This document shows positions 12,101 to 23,604 of a DNA stretch of 64,000 nucleotides, one piece after another. Source of the stretch: Melastoma dodecandrum. Taxonomy: Eukaryota > Streptophyta > Magnoliopsida > Myrtales > Melastomataceae. Position 1 is the first letter of the stretch. Every line of letters starts with the position of its first letter. A program made the translations under genes and the position numbers. The notes beneath the pieces are model-generated. The model ran no database searches. It was not told the DNA's origin and saw only the letters and a program-made list of their open reading frames with translations. The stretch is taken from positions 3,720,001-3,784,000 of the forward strand of contig JARUPY010000387.1 of assembly GCA_029817715.1 (NCBI GenBank), given 5' to 3'.

Positions 12101-13343
12101 GTCGGAAGAAAAGACACTTCCATTTTGTCACTTGCCACGTAAGGATGTGACACTAATTTCTAAAATTTTTTAATTATGTTCATAAATAAAATCTAAATTA
12201 ATTTATTATAAAGAACTCAATTTTTACAACAAGACTTGAGAAGATGGAAGAACTTAATATTTTATATTTAGAAATTTTTTTCCCAACGTTATGTTAAGAC
12301 TCATTTCCATCGTCCAATTCGCTTACGTTCATCATGAACGTATGTGTAACATAGAATATATAAAAGTCGAGGGAGAGCATTCCATAATGTGGTGGACAAT
12401 TACATCATCTTCCGAGTACTCCTACTATCACTCAATACCATACCAGTGGTATCTTTAGAAAGTGCATGCTTTCGAGCTACATCTGACCTTTTGAAATGTA
12501 TAATTAATTAATTAATCATTAGGAGACGAAACTCTCGGGATTTTATAATTAAAAATTATATTTAAATTTTATTATAAATAATTGACAATAAAAAAATAAT
12601 AGCCAACAATGAGAGCAGAGATGATGTAGTAAATGAGGGAGTCGGTTCCATCACCGGCATGTGTTGACATTGCAGAAATCTCGGGCCTAATTACGAGACG
12701 CTCATAAATTCAAGCAATTTTATGCGAAACCCACAAAGTCATTTGGCTGACCCATATAAAGTCTACAATGACAATGACAGAAATTTTGGGCCCATTTTAC
12801 AAAGTTCATAGGTCCATGAATTATTAAGAGTGTTTACGGGTCTATCGTTATGTGAGCCCGCTAGGAAAGTAATAAATTTACGAAAAAAAAGAAAAAGCAA
12901 AAGACATGGAGGTTGGGCCTTGGTTATGGGTCTCTTTTTTGGGTGGTAGTAATTTGTCCCCCTCTTTTTCAGGTGAAGTTTTTTTTTACTCGCTCGGTTG
13001 TTGTTGTTGTTTTGGGGTTGTGTCCCGATGTTGTTTGCAGAGGAGGGGGGGAGGAGGAGAATCAGGAGGAATCCAAGCTCAAAGGAAAGGCTTTGCCTTT
13101 CACTCTCACTGCTTGCTTGCCCTTTGCTCCCTCCCTTCCCCACCAACATCATATTTTACCTTCTTCCATCTCTTCCTCCTGCTGCTTGAACTTCTTACTT
13201 AGTCCCCGAGGGTGGGTGTGAAATTTTAATACCCCCCCAATCACCACGACCACTTGCCAACCACTAGTTTTACCTTTTGCTCCCCCCCCCCTTTTATCTT
13301 TGGTTGGTTCGAACCACCACCACCACGACACACACCTCCTTCA
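9102..13343. other. 4.2-kb region without a recognisable gene
   Basis: I see no coding gene with family resemblance. The stretch holds the bZIP 3' region, AT-rich sequence near 9560-9760, and one copy of a dispersed LTR-like repeat (10203-10884). There is also a short ATT microsatellite near 11496-11517, a C run near 11769-11781 and AT-rich DNA to about 12750. The last 400 bases are pyrimidine-rich and probably hold the promoter and leader of the CCCH gene. Confidence 0.6.
10203..10884 (-). repeat. Dispersed LTR-like repeat, copy 1 (minus orientation)
   Basis: Read on the minus strand, this stretch starts TGTCGCATGTTAAAACGC and ends TCCACGTAACA, giving TG...CA ends over about 680 bp. The same sequence recurs in diverged form on the plus strand at about 49792-50490. 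Shared blocks include TTGTTCGAGCACCGACTC against TTGTCCGAGCACCGACTC, and CACTTGATCCGTCAAGTAT. Another shared block is a CCCTTTGGG...TTTATAA stretch in the 5' half. No target duplication was found and no internal coding region adjoins it, so the solo-LTR reading is only a suggestion. Confidence 0.6.
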
Positions 13344-15997
13344 ATGGATTCCTACGAGGCGACCAGTGTAGTCTTCTCGAGAATCCAGAGCTTGGACCCC
13401 GATAATGCCTCCAGGATCATGGGCATCCTCCACATACAAGACCTCGGCGAGGAGGAGGTGATCCGCCTCGCTCTCGGCCCTGAGAACCTCCTTCACTCCC
13501 TCATCGTCAAGGCCAGGAAGGAGCTCGGTCTTCCCCCTTCCAGCTCCCCCTCCCCTTTCCACCTTCCTTCCACCAAACCCATCTCCATTTCCAGGCAGTC
13601 CTCCTGGGTGAACTCCTCTGCTTCCCCGGTTTCTTCCCCTGCTGCTTCTGCTTCTGCTTCGGCCGCGGCTACTTCCTTCCCCGAACCTCCGAAAGGGGGT
13701 AACAGCGGGTTTCTCACCATGCACGGTGGCTCCCCTTCCTCTTCATCCTTTCCCGGAAGCGAGGCCCTCGTCGACAGGCTCCAACTGCCGGGCCAGCTGT
13801 CGTTCTTGAACGATGATGCGACCACCTCCCCAGAGCTGCTTACCAGCCCCACCGGCTCCTACTGTGGGCCGGCTGCCTGGGGAGACAGTTCGGTGCACCG
13901 GAGGAGCTGCTCGGTGAACGACGCATGCAGTAATATGGACGACGGTCTCGGTTGGAGGCCGTCCTTGTACTATTCCAGGGGTTTCTGCAAGAACGGAAGT
14001 AGCTGCAAGTTCGTGCATGGCAGCGGGGTAGCTGATCCAGGTTCGCCATTGGACAGTATGGGTTCCCCGAGAGAGTTGATGGGTCAGTGTCATGATCTCC
14101 TCAGGTCGAAGTCGGCTGGTGCTCAGCAGCAGCAGCAGCGGTTGGCTGCTCCTCAGCTCCTCAATTCATCGGCTTTCCCTTACTCTCCAAAGTCCATGAA
14201 TTTGCTCATGCAGCAACAGCAGAGTGATGTGCACAGGTATTCCCCTGTTTTGTATGCTCTGTTTCAAGCTGCGCACGTCGAGGCTCGAGAGTGTAATCTC
14301 TTTGAATTCTCCTGCAGAGCTGCTGCTGCCTTGATGATGGGCGAGGAAATTTACAAGCTTGGCCGGTTGAGGCTCGAGAGGACTGACTTCGCGTTGAACG
14401 GTGGGGTGAACCCAGCCTCCAGGCAAATCTACTTGACTTTCCCTTCCGACAGTACTTTTAAGGAGGAAGACGTCTCCAATTACTTCAGGTGAGTTAAAGT
14501 TCTCCTCGGGCTTCTGTTCAGTCACATGTTTGTGTCTCATCGGCATAGTTGCGGTTTCCGACCTGTTTTGCAGCTTGTTTGGTCCGGTACAAGATGTGAG
14601 AATTCCTTACCAGCAGAAGAGGATGTTCGGCTTTGTGACTTTTGTGTACCCAGATACCGTGAAGCTAATCCTCGCCAAAGGGAATCCTCATTTCGTTTGC
14701 GACGCTAAGGTGCTGGTAAAGCCGTACAAGGAGAAGGGAAAAGTTCCGGACAAATTCAGGTATGCAATCAGCTAGTCCATCTTGCTTTGCCTCCTCTGCT
14801 GTTACTCATGTCTTTGCTTGCGGCGAAGCAGGAAGCAGCAACTTCAACCCATCGAAAGGGGCGAGTTCTCTCCTTGCAGTAGTCCCCTTGGCTTGGATGC
14901 TCGAGCCGGACATTTTGACATCCCAATAGGTTAGAACTAATATCAACACCTTGTACGATTTTATTTAGTAATGGCAACGATTCTTGACAATGCCCGATGT
15001 CCTTCTTTGATGTAGGGCCGAGGTCCTTCTACAATTCTCAGGACATTCTGTGGAGAAAAAGATTGGAGGAGCAAGCTGATCTGCAGCAAGCAATCGAGCT
15101 TCAGAGCCACCGACTTCTGAACTTGCAGCTTCTCGATGTCAAGAAGCATCACCATCAGAGAGTTCTCTCTACCGGCTCTCCCATTCCTTCTCCCACCCAC
15201 TCCCCGAGTTTGTTTAATCAGACCTTTGGCCGTCCTTTCCATGGTAGCCCAACTGCCGCTGAAGGTACTAGTTTTTCTGGTGTCAATGTGGTTAGTTTTG
15301 ACAAAACTCGTGCCTCCGTCTGTAAATCCTGATATCTTGAGATCGGTCTCAGAAAATTGTGGGGTGAATGGTTTCACTCCTGTTATTACCAACAGTCGGC
15401 CTATACCGAGGCCATCCTTGTCTTCATTCGAGATAGAGCTCCCTGGCGGTGAAAGGGGGGTCGACGACAAGGAAAGCTACAACTCCGAGGACGGTGAACT
15501 TCCTGATAGGTAATGCTTTTGATCTGCGTGATGTATTTCTAAGCCATTGCAGTATTACTTACAATGAATTACCGACTATTTGCCGGTGCAGCTTCGAGCA
15601 TAACCTCCCGGACAGTCCTTTTACTTCTCCATCCAAATCCTTGAACAGATACCTCTCTGCCTTTTCTGATGTGGTAGATGAGGCCGACATGAATGATGGT
15701 GGGGTTGAATCAGCTCCGTGCCCCAAGGGGGGCCCCTCTTCTGCGCCCTTCTCCGGCAGCTCGTCAATGGACATGGCATCGTCCTTCAAAACTTTCAATT
15801 GCCAGCTACCAAGGCAAGTGATTTGGAAAGTGGCTTTTCCGTGCTGAAGAAGAGGACAACTCTTGTCCGATCGATTAATGACCCGTCCTTTTTCTCCCCG
15901 GTGTCACAGATTCTCGTCCGGTCTCGGTCTCGGGATGGAGCCGCTGGAATGCATCCCGGTGCAGGTGGTCCAACATGCCCGGCTGGCCTACAGCTAG
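13344..15997 (+). CDS. CCCH zinc finger / RRM RNA-binding protein (plant C3H22/C3H46/C3H53 family)
   Basis: Putative RNA-binding regulator. Exons read as 13344-14488, 14574-14759, 14832-14929, 15016-15509, 15592-15813 and 15910-15997. The N-terminus ([19 protein letters not shown], then [19 protein letters not shown]) is the family's conserved start. A Ser-rich stretch follows, then one CCCH finger at residues about 207-226, then an RRM spanning exons 1-2 with RNP1 as RMFGFVTF. A Gln/Leu helical region is in exon 4 ([19 protein letters not shown]), and conserved C-terminal blocks ([22 protein letters not shown]) follow. Three oddities: the first finger cysteine is Ser207 (TCC at 13962); exon 4 changes frame unless a 52-nt intron (15244-15295) is removed; and the last intron starts with GC. 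With the 52-nt intron out, the model is 727 codons. A pseudogene or a base error in exon 4 remains possible. Confidence 0.85.
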
Positions 15998-17760
15998 GAG
16001 GATGTTGCCTACCTTTAACTGGTGAGGCACCCCCCTCGTTGCCCTCCTCAAAAATGTGGATTCTCCTATCGTTTTCTGGGGATGATTAGAGGGACTTTCC
16101 ATGTTACTTTCAACATCTGCAGGAGAGAAGACTAATGACGAAGAACAAAGTAGAGTAACCTAAAAATCCAACACATCAAGACATCAGATCCCAGATCTTT
16201 GTGGGGATTTACCAACTTGGAATGGCAACCAACCAGGATCACCATCCTCTTACTATGTTAATAACAATAATAATAGTTTTATTATTAGTATACTACTTAG
16301 GGCGTTTACTACCATTACCATACAGGATGGACAAAGATGATGCATATGTGTAAAGAAACAAGATAGAAGAGGAGAGAAGGAAAGATGAAGGAAAGTGGGT
16401 CATCCCCACTATTTTCCTCGTTTGTTTTGTTTGTACTCGAGTCATGTCGCCGTGTCTTACTCCTATGCAGTTGTGAAAGATTTTTACCGTCGTTCACTGT
16501 GGTAACACTGTTAAGCTTTTTCCGTTTTTCCCTTCGTAAGAAATTTGTGTTTGCTCCCCTCTTTTGTAGCAGTAGGCTTCTCAGAAGGAGTAGCAGTGTC
16601 CCCCTATTAAGCAAACACACGAGAGAAGAGTCTTCTACTGTAACTGTTAGTCACACGTCAGTCTTGCTGTCCTAGAAATCTCCTCTTTGTTAGAGAAGTT
16701 GTTGGGTTGAGGTCTCGTGCAGCAGCAGCAGGATGAAATCCTGTAATCGAGAGATGTGATTCCTTTCCTGTTCTGGAGTAGAAGCAGGCTCAGGACTGGA
16801 GGAAGTCAAAAGGAAGGGGTTGGAACAAGAGAGTTTGAGGGTACGAAGCTTGTGGACATGTGTGTTCGATGTTTTATATTCTAGAGTTGGTCATCTGTGG
16901 GTAGTAGGTATGATGAGCAGAGAGCAGCTACTCATGTCATCAGGCAGGCGGGAAAACAAGGTTTCAAAGGCCTGATTACGAGGAAAGAAATGGTTCATTC
17001 AAAATCAAAATCACATGCTTCATTCAGACAAAACTCTGTCCCCTTTTGCGGGTGCTTATGGGTATAGTATGTGATATTGAAATTCATATCATTCAATTCC
17101 GAAGAGCAGCAGGAAGAGGGGGGGTTGACGGCGGGGACCCCAACTCAATGTCACACAGTGATATCACATGGGGGTTTCTGACAATATTAAGAAGTTCGGG
17201 ACCCACGATGCATTAATGTAAAAAGATTTCAATGCTTGGCAGGTCGGGGGAGGAGTGTCTGGTCTGGTGGTGGGGTCTCCTCCACGCCCACCAACACCCA
17301 TGTGATTGACGAGAGAGAGAGAGATGCTGCAGCTGTTTGCAGGGTTTTGTTGGCCATGCAGGATACTCTCTACTAAGCGCTGTCCTGTCACCCTGTGCTG
17401 TGCTGAGGTAAACTAGTCAAGTAAATCCCAGTGTAATAAAAAGGAAGGCAGCCAGGTGTTGCCTATTGGGAGAACAGAAGGCTGTGGTGTTTTGGGGGGG
17501 TGGGGGGGGGGGAACTCCCCTGTCACATCTACACACGTAAGACAAAGAAGTTTGTGCAGAGACGTTAGTTGGGATCTTGGGAACACGAGGCAAACGGGCA
17601 AGATTGGGCTTCTCATTATGTGGAACAGAAGTCGGATTATTACAACTACAGATGTTGGACTCGCAGGTGGACTTAAAAAAAAAAAGCCCATTCACTTCCC
17701 AGTTGTTGTTGTAGTAGAGTTCCAGTTCCGCCACAGCCGGAGAGACTTGGTCAGTGGAGG
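15998..17760. other. Spacer between CCCH gene and PPR gene
   Basis: No gene is recognised. The first several hundred bases probably include the CCCH 3' untranslated region. A G-rich run lies near 17494-17512, a GA microsatellite near 17310-17321 and an A run near 17676-17687. The last 100 bases before 17761 would be the PPR leader. Confidence 0.55.
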
Positions 17761-19953
17761 ATGCCGCCGAAATCCGGCGCGATCCCTCCTCCGTCGAAAT
17801 CTCCTAAACCCTACTTCTTCTACGGCCCCCGGAGACCATCCCAGCATCGACCAACGCTTTCGGGTGGCGGCCTCCTCTCCTCCCACAAAGTCATTTCCCC
17901 AGAATCCCATGACCCGCCCCCCACCCATCACACCCCCTTCTCCCTGCATGATTGGGACCCGGATTCCCCTCCCAATCTGGGTTTTCCGCTGTCCCGCCAG
18001 AATCCCCCCTCCCCGCCTGCTCAACTGATCCGCTCTTTGTCCCCGATCTCTCGATTCATCCTCGACTCCTTCCGCAAGAGCGAGTACAGGTGGGGTGAGT
18101 GTGTGATTGCTGACCTCCACAAGCTCCGGCGTGTGACCCCTAATCACGTCGCGGAAGTTCTAAAGTCGCTTCCCAGTGCGAAGGTCGCGCCAAAGTTCTT
18201 TAATTGGGCAGGTAAGCAGAAGGGTTACAGACATACCTATTCTGCTTACAATGCCTTGGCTTATTGTTTGTGTAAAGGGGGATTTTTTAGGGCGGCCGAC
18301 CGGCTGCCCGAGTTGATGGAGTCTCACGGAAGGGAGCCCAGCGAGAAACAATTTGAGATCTTGATCAGGATGCACATAGATGCTGGCAGGGGGTTGAGGT
18401 TGTATTATGTGTATGAGAAGATGAGGAATCGGTTTGGATGTAAACCTAGGGTTTTCTTGTATAATAGGGTGATGGACGGGCTGGTGAGATGCGGCCACGT
18501 TGATCTGGCTTTACGAGTGTACAAGGACTTCAGGGAGGATGGGTTGGCCGAAGACGCCGTCACTTTTATGACCCTGATCAAAGGGTTGTGCAAGGATGGG
18601 AGGATTGAGGAAGTGTTGGAGATTTTAGGGAAGATGAGGCGGAATTTGTGTAAGCCGGACGTGTTTGCTTATACGTCCATGATCAAGGTGCTGGTTAAGG
18701 GGGGTTACCTGGATGGAAGTTTGAGGGTATGGGAAGAAATGAAGAAAGATGGGGTGGATGCGGACGCCATGGCGTATTCCACATTGGTTATCGGGTTATG
18801 TAAGGGTAATAGGGTGCAGGAGGCGTACACGTTGTTTGAGGAGATGAAGGAGAAAGGGGTTTTGATTGATCGGACAATTTATGGTGCTTTAGTGGAGGGA
18901 TTCATTGCTGATAGGAAGGTCGGGATGGCTTGTGATCTGTTAAAGGATTTGGTGGAATCAGGTTTCAGGGCAGATTTGGGGATCTATAACTCGTTGATTG
19001 AGGGATTGTGTAGTGTCCACCAGGTAGATAAGGCAATAAGACTAATGGAAGTGATCGTTCAGGAGGATCTACGGCCAGATTTCCGGACAGTCAATCCTAT
19101 ACTGGTTTCATATGCTGAGATGAACAGAATGGACGACTTTGGGAAAGTCCTGACCCGGATGAAGGAACTGCGATTTCCAGTTTTAGACGATTTGTCCAAA
19201 TTCTTCGAATCTTTAGCTGGTAGGGATGAGGGGCTGCAAGTAGCCCTGAAAGTTTTTGAATACTTGAAAGTGGAAGGCTATTCAAGCGTGTCTATATACA
19301 ACATTCTAATCGGGGCTTCCCGAAGGGTTGGGGAGGTTAAGAGGGCACTGTCACTTTTTGATGAGATGAAAAACTGCAATGTTGAGCCCGATTCCTCAAC
19401 ATACAGTCTTGCTATTGAATGTTTTGTTGAGGTAGGGGATATCCATGGTGGAGCAGAAGGTTATAACAAGATAATGGAGTTGGATTCACTCCCTTCAGTG
19501 GATGCTTACCGTTCACTTGCAAAAGGACTTTGCAAAATTGGAGAAATTGACGGTGCAATGTTGCTCATTCGGGACTGCCTTGCCAGCATCCCTAGTGGAC
19601 CAACGGAATTCAAGTACTCATTGGCAATCGCCCATACTTGTAAATCGGGTGATACCACGAAGGTGATGGGAGTGTTAAATGAGATGATGTCGGAGGGCTG
19701 CCTTCTTGATGAGATTGCATATGCTTCCATCATCTATGGAACATGCAAAAGGGGAACTATAGAAGATGCTAGGAAAGTCTTCTCTTGCCTGGTGGAGAAC
19801 GACCTTTTGAAGGAGTCAGATATGATTCTTTATGATGATCTACTGATTGAACACATGAAAAAGAAGACTGCGGACTTGATGGTGTCGGGGTTGAAGTTCT
19901 TTGGTCTGGAAGCGAGGTTGAAGGCGAAAGTTTGCAACCTGTTGTCTGCTTGA
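17761..19953 (+). CDS. P-class pentatricopeptide repeat protein, At4g20740 (EMB3131)-like
   Basis: Intronless gene of 730 aa. P-class PPR proteins bind organelle RNA base by base and act in RNA stability, splicing or translation. The start (MPPKSGAIPPPSKSPKPYFF) followed by YGPRRPSQHRPTLSGG resembles, from memory, the N-terminus of Arabidopsis At4g20740. The first 110 residues are Pro/Ser-rich and basic, as expected for an organelle-targeting region. From about residue 155 there are about 14 tandem motifs of 35-36 residues, for example VTFMTLIKGLCKDGRIEEV and FAYTSMIKVLVKGGYLDGS. There is no E, E+ or DYW extension, so editing activity is not suggested. No frameshift or stop was seen. Family assignment is certain; the ortholog and the organelle are inferred. 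Confidence 0.92.
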   Translation: MPPKSGAIPPPSKSPKPYFFYGPRRPSQHRPTLSGGGLLSSHKVISPESHDPPPTHHTPFSLHDWDPDSPPNLGFPLSRQNPPSPPAQLIRSLSPISRFILDSFRKSEYRWGECVIADLHKLRRVTPNHVAEVLKSLPSAKVAPKFFNWAGKQKGYRHTYSAYNALAYCLCKGGFFRAADRLPELMESHGREPSEKQFEILIRMHIDAGRGLRLYYVYEKMRNRFGCKPRVFLYNRVMDGLVRCGHVDLALRVYKDFREDGLAEDAVTFMTLIKGLCKDGRIEEVLEILGKMRRNLCKPDVFAYTSMIKVLVKGGYLDGSLRVWEEMKKDGVDADAMAYSTLVIGLCKGNRVQEAYTLFEEMKEKGVLIDRTIYGALVEGFIADRKVGMACDLLKDLVESGFRADLGIYNSLIEGLCSVHQVDKAIRLMEVIVQEDLRPDFRTVNPILVSYAEMNRMDDFGKVLTRMKELRFPVLDDLSKFFESLAGRDEGLQVALKVFEYLKVEGYSSVSIYNILIGASRRVGEVKRALSLFDEMKNCNVEPDSSTYSLAIECFVEVGDIHGGAEGYNKIMELDSLPSVDAYRSLAKGLCKIGEIDGAMLLIRDCLASIPSGPTEFKYSLAIAHTCKSGDTTKVMGVLNEMMSEGCLLDEIAYASIIYGTCKRGTIEDARKVFSCLVENDLLKESDMILYDDLLIEHMKKKTADLMVSGLKFFGLEARLKAKVCNLLSA

Positions 19954-20265
19954 TCATGTGGTGGTATTGTTGGCCTTCCTGGATAATGGATTGTGATCAT
20001 AAGAGCTGGCGAATGCGAAGGATTTTCCTTCACGCATGAGCCGCCTGAGCACGCTAACTGGGGTTCAATTCGATTTGGTCATGGAATTTAGGATGGTGTT
20101 GCTCTACCTTCAATAAGGAACCGAGGTCACTTCACATGGAACACCACCCCCCCAAGAATTTAGTAGTAAGAAAAGAGTCACGTTCAATCCTCCCTCTCTA
20201 CCTCTTTTTAAACCCAATAAATGGACCTCCATCCACCCATCACACTATACTTTCTGCTTCAGGAG

Positions 20266-20607
20266 ATGGGGAAAATGGCATGCTTGGCAATGCGAGCAGT
20301 GGTTGTCTTGGCTGTGTTGATCTTCTCTGGCGGTGTCCCCTGCACAGCTCGGGGCCAGGGCCTCATGTGCCGGGGTAACATAGGCGCGCTGGCAATCCAA
20401 TGCGGGCCGTACGTCCAAAATGGCACTCCTCAGATGGATCCATCGCGAGGCTGTTGTGAAGCCCTTGAGCAAGCCGATATGCAGTGCATGTGCGAGTGGA
20501 TGCCCGCAGGCTTCGAGAATGTGGTCGACATGGACAAGGTCTCTTATGTGTGTCATTTTTGCGGGAAGCCGCTTGACCCGGGTTCAAGATGCGGGGGTGG
20601 TAATTAA
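20266..20607 (+). CDS. Small secreted 8-cysteine-motif protein (lipid-transfer-like)
   Basis: Predicted 113-aa precursor. Residues 1 to about 33 form a signal peptide (hydrophobic core AVVVLAVLIFSGGV). The mature part has the 8-cysteine pattern of the plant LTP / 2S albumin / amylase-inhibitor superfamily: C-x10-C-x16-CC-x9-C-x-C-x19-C, with a final Cys near the end. One extra Cys lies in YVCHFCG. Such proteins are apoplastic; some carry lipids and some act in defence signalling. The spacing and Gly/Pro content suggest a non-classical type, not a type 1 LTP. An in-frame ATG at 20221 exists, but the ATG at 20266 gives the better signal peptide. A decayed relative lies in inverted orientation at 23605-23890, on the far side of ARV1. 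Lipid binding is not shown by the sequence. Confidence 0.75.
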   Translation: MGKMACLAMRAVVVLAVLIFSGGVPCTARGQGLMCRGNIGALAIQCGPYVQNGTPQMDPSRGCCEALEQADMQCMCEWMPAGFENVVDMDKVSYVCHFCGKPLDPGSRCGGGN

Positions 20608-21159
20608 CCTTAATCAGAGTCACTTCCTGCAATGCCTTTCCTTTCCTTAATCCAGTGATGTTGTGATGAGCCCTTCCTTTTGGCAAATCTCGCAGCTTGA
20701 ACGCGGAGAGGCCGAGAGAAGCAGAAGCTCCGAAGCAAATACTAGCTGCCAGCAATCATATCACATCTTATGAGGGGTGTTTTTCAGTGGCATGTTATTA
20801 CAAGTTATTCTGGGAATGCGCTGTGTTGCTTTGATATGATGGAAATAAACGTGCAATTTGGATCTCCGTTCCATCTTAATTTCTCTTTTACGTAAATGCG
20901 GAGGAACAAATTTAAAGAGACAAGAATTGTAAAATGTGACCCCCATCATGAAGAGTTCGAATCTGTAAAATCCTGGGTCCAATCGGATCTATAATACTAA
21001 CACGATCCTCTTACTCTTCCTGGGGAGATTGTCGGAAAGCCACACACACTGGCCGGTTTCACACGGGAGGACTTTTGCACGATGGTCTTTTTATTGGGCG
21101 TGGAGTGAAAAGCTAAGGGAGGGGGCGAAGAAGGAGGAGGAGAAAAAGTGGGGGAGGTG

Positions 21160-23312
21160 ATGATGGAGGAGAAGAAGAAGAGATGCGTGGAGTGCGGGAG
21201 TCATGTCGAGTCGCTCTACGTTCAGTACTCCCCCGGCAACATCCGTCTCATGAAATGCGTACCCAACTTCCCCCCAATCTTTCCGATCCCTCTCTCCCTC
21301 TCTGTTTTCTGTTTTGGCTGATGGGTTTGAGCAAACTGGGGGGGGGGGGGTTGGGGAATTCAGGAACGATGCAAGGCGGTCGCTGATGGGTACATCGAAT
21401 GCGAGCACATGGTCTGTTCTTCCTTCCAGGGCTTCCTCCTATTTTATACTCTCTGTTTTTTTTTTTAACTTGTCTGTGTTTTTTGTTGGTCAGATTCTGC
21501 TGATTGATCTGATTCTTCACAAGCCTCAGGCCTACAGGCACCTCCTCTTCAACCTCCTCGACCAACCCACAGTTGATTCTAAGGTCCCCACCTTCTTGCT
21601 GTTCATGCCCATTTCTCTTTCCGCGAAGAATGTGAATCTGACTCCGGATTTTCCCCTTCTCAGGGTTTGCTGTGGAAGTCTGCCCTGATTTATCTTGCTC
21701 TGGATGCTTGTATCCTTTTCTTCTCTTTTTTCACTCTTGTGAGCGGTTGATAGTTGCTATCCCAGTTCAGGAAAAAAAAAACACTGGAGCCCTTAATAAT
21801 GTCAAAGACAGGTTCATCTTCCTTCAGCTAGCCCGTCAGGGATGGCCATCGTCGTCATCTGGGGGTTTCTCTTCCATCCTTTTGTTCTCCGGAAAGGTGG
21901 CTTTTTTTTTTGTTATGGCATGATTAGGGCCAATGTAGTTGCTGGCGGAGGTGGTACTGAAAAAGATGTTTGGTTTCACCTATTTGTTGGCAGATGATAT
22001 TTGACATCTTTCTGGGGAACTTCCTCCTTTTTGCGGTTTTCCTTGTAATGACCTCAGGAGAAGATAATGTCTCCAGGTAATTTTAGATTCTGCTTCTCTT
22101 GAATGCCCACTGGATCGATTGTGAATAGAGATGGGAGACTAGGGGTCGTGCTTCTATGTTATGGATGCCTGCATGCTCAGAATGGCTGTGTAAGAGTTGG
22201 TGTGTTTAATTGACTGGAATCTTGTGCCTAGAGGTGAGGGTTATCAATGATTTGAGTGATGTTTTCTCTGCACCATAGAGAAACGGAACCACGCCTAAGG
22301 TGGCGCTTGGGACAATGTTAGACTTCATCTGCAGAAAAGGCTTTCCTGCCCCTTCTTTATACAGTCTTTCAAGTACCCGCGTTTAGCATTGACTACTGCC
22401 AACAAGAATCATCTGCTGATTGCAATGTCAAAATTGACAGCAAAGTGTAATTCTTTTATGGGGCTTTTGTGTTACCGTCTACTCCATACTTCTTCATGTC
22501 ACCTCATAAATGATTCGGCTGTGCAACATTAGTTTCATTCATCTGTTCATATTTTTCATAAGAAGTTGTACTATTTTTCAAATTGGACAGGCTAAAAAAC
22601 CGAAGTCTTGTATCCTCAATCCTCATTTCAAGCTATTTCAAGTTCTTCTTATTGGTTACCCTGGTACGGTTATTTTCTGTTTTGAAAAAAAAAATCTGAT
22701 GTAGCTTCTTTAATATGTTTACTTTTTAGCAAAAAAGAAAGGTCAGAAAGTTCAAAATTCTTATCATGCTATTTTTTTTTGGTGCAATTGTTTAAAATTT
22801 GGAATGGAAAAGGTACTCTATTGCACTATAAAGAGTTTTTAGAAGATGAAGCCTCTCTGCTCTGATCATCCAGGGTTTTATTTTATTTGTCTTCTGCAGG
22901 TATGGGAGTTTCCATCTTCAGTTATATATGTGATCGATCTGTTTGTTCTTTCATCAAATGCTATGGTACTAAAAGGTGAGACAGATGCTCCATAGTAACT
23001 GATAAGCTTCTGTAAAACCACTTAGAATAGTCCTAGATTTGTGATATCGAAGCAGAAGCTTGTGCCACAAAAAATCTGAGGCAAAAATCAGTCAGATAAC
23101 GTGATAAGATTTGTCACACCTTTGAAACAGTGCTCACCAAGTCAAGCAATGAAAGATGCATATGGACTTGTGTGGCAGCACATGCTACAAGACTTTTGGC
23201 TGCCGAGGTTAGCCAGTGGTATTGGCGTCGTCAAACTTATATTAGTTCAAGTATCATGGGTGGTATAATTATGTTGTTGTAGCTATCAGAGTGGTGCTTT
23301 GGCCATGGGTGA
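21160..23312 (+). CDS. ARV1: ARV1 family protein (sterol/lipid homeostasis, ER membrane)
   Basis: ARV1 proteins are small ER membrane proteins needed for normal sterol and sphingolipid distribution. Exon 1 (21160-21258) encodes RCVECGSHVESLYVQYSPGN, then IRLMKC. Exon 2 (21364-21411) encodes ERCKAVADGYIECEHM. Together they give the conserved zinc-binding N-terminus with two CxxC pairs. Further exons lie at 21494-21583 (ILLIDLILHKPQAYRHLLFN), 21664-about 21711 (GLLWKSALIYLALDA) and about 21994-22077 (MIFDIFLGNFLLFAVFLVMT). Next come about 22591-22662 (SLVSSILISSYFKFFLLVTL), 22900-22975 (VWEFPSSVIYVIDLFVLSSN) and 23131-23207 (SSNERCIWTCVAAHATRLLA). A short last exon may end at 23312. Several hydrophobic segments fit the family's membrane helices. 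The exon following LALDA, equivalent to the variable loop, was not resolved, and the last exon is uncertain. Confidence 0.82.
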
Positions 23313-23604
23313 TGAGAAAGAAAAGTGACCTGAAACACGAGCTAAGCAATGCAAATCTTTATTCCGCAATAGCGCTACATGGCAAGGGCATGCTGGCAAT
23401 GCTGAGGGAAACGAAGTCTGTAATACATGGAGGTTCCACCTGTTATGATGATAGGCCCCGTGAGAACATCTCGCCTTAAGAGGAGTCAAGGTTTTTTCTT
23501 GCAGGCCAAGGTGTGTTCGCATTTAAGCTGCAATAGAAACAAAGAGCGCAAGTTATTCCAACAACATTAATAAGATTATGTATTGAAAGCATTGCTAGTT
23601 AGGC

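Noticed and set aside
19509..19733. Minus-strand open frame inside the PPR gene
   Set aside because: Shadow of an uninterrupted repeat protein on the plus strand.
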